DNA of 64,000 nt, from assembly GCF_024586455.1 (NCBI RefSeq), contig NW_026089624.1, forward strand, positions 18,443,341-18,507,340, read 5' to 3'. Positions 62,878-64,000 of this stretch are shown piece by piece (position 1 is the first letter of the stretch; every line of letters begins with the position of its first letter). Source of the DNA: Bactrocera neohumeralis (Eukaryota > Arthropoda > Insecta > Diptera > Tephritidae). The notes beneath the pieces were generated by a model, which was not told the origin of the DNA, did no database searches, and saw only the letters and a list, made by a program, of their open reading frames with translations. The position numbers and the translations under genes were made by a program.

Positions 62878-64000
62878 TTCTTTTCAAAGATATGACGAAA
62901 ATATTTCACTGCTTCGTAGACTGCGTTGAGTTCACGATCGTAGGTCGATCGTTTTTGAATAGATGGTGCAAGTTTGCGACTAAAGAATGCAAGCGGTTGC
63001 CAATAATCGCCAATACGTTGCTGAAGCGCGGCACCAATTCCGTATTCAGATGCGTCTGAAAAGATGGCCCACTCGGAGTTGTTGTCCGGATGTGCCAAGA
63101 GTGTTGCATTAGCGAGAGCTTGCTTGCAGTTTTTAAATGCGTTTTCAAGCGATGTTGTCCAGTTTATTGGAGTTTTTCCGTTGATTTTAGGACCTTCGAG
63201 TAGCGTGTTGAGTGGTGCGAGTATGTTTGCTGCGTTCTTAATAAATTTGCGGTAAAACTTGATTGTACCAGTGAAGTCGCGTAGTTCGGTGATTGTTGAA
63301 GGGGGAGGATAATCGATGATGATTTTGACCCGTTCCGGAAGTGGTTTTATTCCATGGGCGGAAATTGTATGCCCTAGGAACTCGATTTGTTTGAGACCTA
63401 GACATGTTTTTGTTGTGTTGATGACTAAGCCATAGTGTTGAAGGCGTTGAAAAACGATACGCAAATGTTGTTTGTGCTCTGCTTCGTTGGCAGATGCGAC
63501 CAGTAGATCATCGATGTATGCGAAAACGAAAGGTAGATCTCGGGTTACCTCATCGATGAAACGTTGAATGGTCTGAGCTGCGTTTCGGAGTCCGAAGGTC
63601 ATAAATGGAAATCGAAGAGACCAAACGGTGTGATAATAGCCCTTTTGTGAACGTCTTCCTCAGCTACTGGAATTTGATTGAAGGCACGAATTAGGTCGAT
63701 GGTTGAATAATTCTAAGCATCGAACTGGGTACCGATCTGGAATGGTACGCTCGTTGAGACGACGGTAATCGCCGCATGGGCGCCATTCGCTTCTCTTTTT
63801 GGGAGCCAAATGTAGAGGTGATGACCAAGGGCTATCGGATGGTCTTGCAATACCCAGGTTGATCATTTTTTGAAATTCAGCTTTCGCGATTTTAAGTCGT
63901 TCAGGAGCTAATCGCCGAGCACAACTGCTGAGTGGAACGCCAGGTGTTGTCTTGATGTGATGTTGCGTTGTACGTGAAATTTGCTTGAGTTCACCATCGG
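62878..64000 (-). pseudogene. Ty3/gypsy pol gene, reverse transcriptase and RNase H part, runs off the window
   Basis: LTR-retrotransposon polymerase. From the right edge: HHIKTTPGVPLSSCARRL and KAEFQKMINLGIARPSDSPW, WSSPLHLAPKKRSEWRPCGD and YRRLNERTIPDRYPV (first fingers and palm blocks). After a frameshift, VRAFNQIPVAEEDV is in another frame near 63690. The 242-codon frame 63602-62874 has FGLRNAAQTIQRFIDEV, FVFAYIDDLLVASANEAEH (YIDD, an accepted YxDD polymerase box), IEFLGHTISAHGIKPLPERV, LRDFTGTIKFYRKFI, and RNase H blocks AIFSDASEYGIGAALQQ and YDRELNAVYEAVKYFRHIF. It ends at 62874. No integrase follows; RTE-type sequence begins instead. Clade not assigned. Confidence 0.85.

Overview
The window looks like nuclear DNA of a higher (brachyceran) fly, most likely a tephritid fruit fly. 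The evidence is an AT-rich background, short TACATATG-type microsatellites, (GTCY)n-bearing DINE-1/mini-me-like repeats, an RTE-type non-LTR family with a characteristic C-terminal peptide, and R1- and LOA-clade retroposons. Species assignment is inference. I see no bacterial-style operons, CRISPR arrays, tRNA or rRNA genes, and no complete host protein-coding gene.

The sequence is essentially a transposable-element graveyard with one well preserved resident: a Tc1-like transposon at 21548-23186 with a complete 356-codon DD34E transposase and long inverted repeats carrying internal direct repeats. Everything else that codes is broken.

Layout. 1-5.6 kb: DINE-1/mini-me-like repeats, a Helitron-like short element and a mariner remnant, around a stretch (2.3-4.2 kb) that may be single-copy host DNA. 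6.3-7.4 kb: RTE-type remnant. 8.4-8.9 kb: MITE with 23-bp inverted repeats. 9.5-12.4 kb: R1-clade retroposon on the minus strand. 12.7-17.4 kb: cluster of one MITE family whose copies keep a small exon-intron-ATG module; a possible host terminal exon lies among them. 18.5-19.7 kb: dead Tc1-like element. 21.2-24.5 kb: Helitron sequences split by the intact Tc1-like transposon. 25-28.2 kb: DINE-like copies and a Tc3-like remnant. 29.1-31.1 kb: TTAA-flanked MITE, a fresh 239-bp tandem duplication and a mariner deletion derivative. 31.8-34.4 kb: LOA-clade 3' end, a MITE, and a hAT element with an 8-bp target duplication and TATCGATA motifs near both ends. 35.8-41.6 kb: RTE copies, a pogo/Tigger relic and a second nearly full DINE-like copy. 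42.3-46.8 kb: MITE, a Tc1-like element with a nested pogo-type MITE, and tail-to-tail RTE pieces. 46.9-53 kb: DINE copy, Helitron Rep relic, two mariners. 54.2-55.9 kb: RTE copy with a 152-bp tandem duplication. 56-60.8 kb: mostly unassigned DNA with two possible host or unknown ORFs and a small MITE. 60.8-64 kb: Tc1-like relic, RTE copy and the 3' part of a Ty3/gypsy pol gene running off the end.

How it works together: the elements do not form a pathway. Many non-autonomous elements coexist with broken relatives that could once have mobilised them. Insertions are nested and in both orientations, as in heterochromatin or a piRNA-cluster-like locus (inference). The features most worth a second look are the intact Tc1-like element, the MITE family carrying a spliceable leader, and the hAT element with DREF-type motifs.
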